Below are positions 4,698 through 6,130 of a DNA stretch of 6,130 nucleotides, piece after piece; positions within the stretch are counted from its first letter, which is position 1; each line of letters begins with the position of its first letter. The stretch comes from Pseudanabaenaceae cyanobacterium MP8IB2.15. Its GTDB lineage: Bacteria; Cyanobacteriota; Cyanobacteriia; Pseudanabaenales; Pseudanabaenaceae. The stretch lies in contig JARCMB010000152.1 of assembly GCA_030248825.1 (NCBI GenBank), forward strand, positions 1 through 6,130, given 5' to 3'. The notes beneath the pieces are model-generated. The model searched no databases. It saw only the letters and a list, made by a program, of their open reading frames with translations, and was not told the origin of the DNA. The position numbers and the translations under genes are program-made.

Positions 4698-6130
4698 ATG
4701 TCTTCTTCTGGGTCTATCTCTAAAACTGCTTCTAAATCTTCGGTCAAACCAATCTCTAAGCCAATCTCCAAACCTGCTTCTGAGGCTTTTTCTGGGCCGC
4801 TCCCTGAGGCTTTTTCTCAGCTTGGCTTATCGAATGATATTGTCCGTGCCGTGGCAGCGCGTGGCTACACCGAACCGACCCCAATTCAACTTCAGGCAAT
4901 CCCTGCGGTACTATCGGGTAGCGATCTGCTGGCTGGGGCTCAGACTGGAACGGGCAAGACTGCTGGCTTCACCCTGCCAATTTTGCAGCTCCTATCTAAT
5001 TCCTTCGCGCCGAAAACATCAAGTGGTCGAGCGCCAATTCGATCGTTAATACTCACACCCACTCGCGAACTTGCCATGCAGGTAGAAGAAAGTGTGCGCG
5101 AGTATGGCAGACACCTGAAGCTAAGTTCGATGACGATCTTTGGCGGTGTGAATATTAACCCCCAAATTCAAAAACTCAAAGGACGGATCGATATTCTGGT
5201 TGCGACACCAGGACGATTACTCGATCATGTGCAGCAAGGTACATTGGATCTGTCTCATGTCGAAATCTTGGTGCTGGATGAAGCCGATCGAATGTTGGAT
5301 ATGGGTTTCATTCGCGATATTCGTCGCATCTTGACGCTATTACCGAAACAACGACAAAATCTCTTGTTCTCAGCTACTTTTTCGGACGAAATCAAAGCCT
5401 TTGCCACAGGACTGCTAAATCAACCTGTGATGATCCAAGTCGCTGTGCGTAATGCCACGCCTGACTTGGTAGCGCAAAAAGTTTACCCTGTCGATCGAGA
5501 CAAAAAACGCGAACTACTGGCGCATTTAATCAAACAAAATAACTGGTATCAGGTACTGGTATTTACTCGGACTAAGCATGGTGCCGATCGACTGGTCAAG
5601 CAACTCACCCAAGACGACATCCCCTGCATGGCGATCCACGGTAATAAGAGCCAAGCAGCGCGGACGCGGGCTTTAGCTAAGTTTAAAGATGGCAGTTTGC
5701 AGGTGTTGGTGGCAACCGACATCGCGGCGCGGGGCATCGACATTAGCGAATTGCTGCATGTGGTCAATTTCGAGCTGCCAAATGTGCCAGAAGATTACGT
5801 CCATCGGATCGGGCGGACAGGACGAGCAGGTTTAGAGGGGGAAGCGATCTCGCTAGTATGTGTGGATGAGCGCAAACTTCTGATCGATATCGAGCGATTG
5901 ATCAAGCGATCGATTCCTAGAGAAATGGTTGATGGTTTTGAGCCAGAACCACGCGCCCAGCCCCAGCCAATCCAAAACGGTCAGCAGCAGCAACGTCAGA
6001 GATCGGGCGGTCAGGGTTCTGGATACTCATCTGGTCGATCGTCATCACAGACAACTCGATCGAAGCCCTCTCAGTCGGCTCCATCCCATCGCCCGTCATC
6101 TCATCCCACACCATCTCGTCGTCAAGAGCG
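4698..6130 (+). CDS. rhlE: RhlE-type DEAD-box ATP-dependent RNA helicase (3' end outside window)
   Basis: ATG at 4698 follows GGAG (4690-4693, 4-nt spacing) and opens a frame with no stop to the window end (477 residues visible). It unwinds or remodels RNA using ATP in the cytoplasm, typically in ribosome assembly, RNA decay or cold adaptation. All core motifs are intact: Q motif with Phe39 and GYTEPTPIQ (56-64), motif I AQTGTGKT (81-88), Ia PTREL (121-125), GG (149-150), Ib TPGR (170-173), II DEAD (194-197), III SAT (225-227), IV VLVFTRTK (286-293), V VATDIAARGID (338-348) and VI HRIGRTGR (369-376). The core and the PIQNG segment after it (424-428) match RhlE as I recall it from E. coli. Two low-complexity tails flank the core. 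A Ser/Lys/Pro-rich N-terminus (1-38) contains small duplications and is longer than in E. coli RhlE. The Gln/Ser/Arg-rich C-terminus begins at about 415. The short spacing and absence of other in-frame ATGs before the Q motif support the start. Confidence 0.95.
   Translation, partial: MSSSGSISKTASKSSVKPISKPISKPASEAFSGPLPEAFSQLGLSNDIVRAVAARGYTEPTPIQLQAIPAVLSGSDLLAGAQTGTGKTAGFTLPILQLLSNSFAPKTSSGRAPIRSLILTPTRELAMQVEESVREYGRHLKLSSMTIFGGVNINPQIQKLKGRIDILVATPGRLLDHVQQGTLDLSHVEILVLDEADRMLDMGFIRDIRRILTLLPKQRQNLLFSATFSDEIKAFATGLLNQPVMIQVAVRNATPDLVAQKVYPVDRDKKRELLAHLIKQNNWYQVLVFTRTKHGADRLVKQLTQDDIPCMAIHGNKSQAARTRALAKFKDGSLQVLVATDIAARGIDISELLHVVNFELPNVPEDYVHRIGRTGRAGLEGEAISLVCVDERKLLIDIERLIKRSIPREMVDGFEPEPRAQPQPIQNGQQQQRQRSGGQGSGYSSGRSSSQTTRSKPSQSAPSHRPSSHPTPSRRQE
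4780..4817 (+). repeat. Short tandem duplication in the rhlE N-terminal extension
   Basis: The 14-mer CTGAGGCTTTTTCT occurs at 4780-4793 and again at 4804-4817 with a 24-nt period, encoding S/P-E-A-F-S twice (residues 28-32 and 36-40). The second copy supplies the Phe of the canonical Q-motif lead (F-S-Q-L-G-L-S). Just upstream a 12-nt period gives KPIS-KPIS-KPAS (17-28). This is consistent with recent in-frame slippage expansion of the N-terminus. Confidence 0.8.

Noticed and set aside
4822..5049. Plus-strand open frame of 75 codons inside the start of rhlE
   Set aside because: It overlaps the helicase Q motif and motif I in another frame; the helicase frame encodes all conserved motifs.

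Overview
The window looks like a cyanobacterial chromosome segment of moderate G+C. The support is compositional and by family resemblance only: the palindrome CGATCG, core of the HIP1 motif of many cyanobacteria, recurs in three of the five genes with assigned coordinates beyond chance; an RTX-type calcium-binding protein without N-terminal signal sits beside small signal-peptide proteins; and a WbaP-type sugar-phosphate transferase is present. Genus cannot be fixed from sequence alone. I see no tRNA, rRNA, CRISPR array, transposase or attachment site.

Layout. Positions 1-720 hold the 3' part of a plus-strand gene whose product looks like an outer-membrane beta-barrel. It is followed by an RTX/hemolysin-type calcium-binding protein (805-1677). 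After a promoter-like region (1711-1739) come two closely spaced genes for small exported proteins of unknown function (1775-2212 and 2259-2726). The second of these ends in a long, nearly perfect hairpin (2677-2717). Facing it from the other strand is a complete WbaP-type polyprenyl-phosphate sugar-1-phosphate transferase (2802-4259, minus), with a sigma70-like promoter just upstream of its start (4299-4328). A 438-bp divergent spacer (4260-4697) separates it from a RhlE-type DEAD-box RNA helicase (plus, from 4698). The helicase reads open to the window end and so lacks its stop codon.

How the parts may fit. Everything from 1 to 4259 points to the cell surface: an outer-membrane protein, a probably type I-secreted calcium-binding protein, two exported proteins, and the enzyme that primes lipid-linked glycan assembly for exopolysaccharide or O-antigen. 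A shared envelope or extracellular-matrix role is an inference from adjacency. No type I transporter, Wzx/Wzy or glycosyltransferase lies in the window. The helicase is a housekeeping or stress RNA-remodelling gene that is probably unrelated. The most notable sequence-level observations are the hairpin at the convergent gene ends, the two uncharacterised small exported proteins, the absence of CGATCG from 721-2801 against seven copies in the helicase, and the duplicated N-terminal extension of the helicase.
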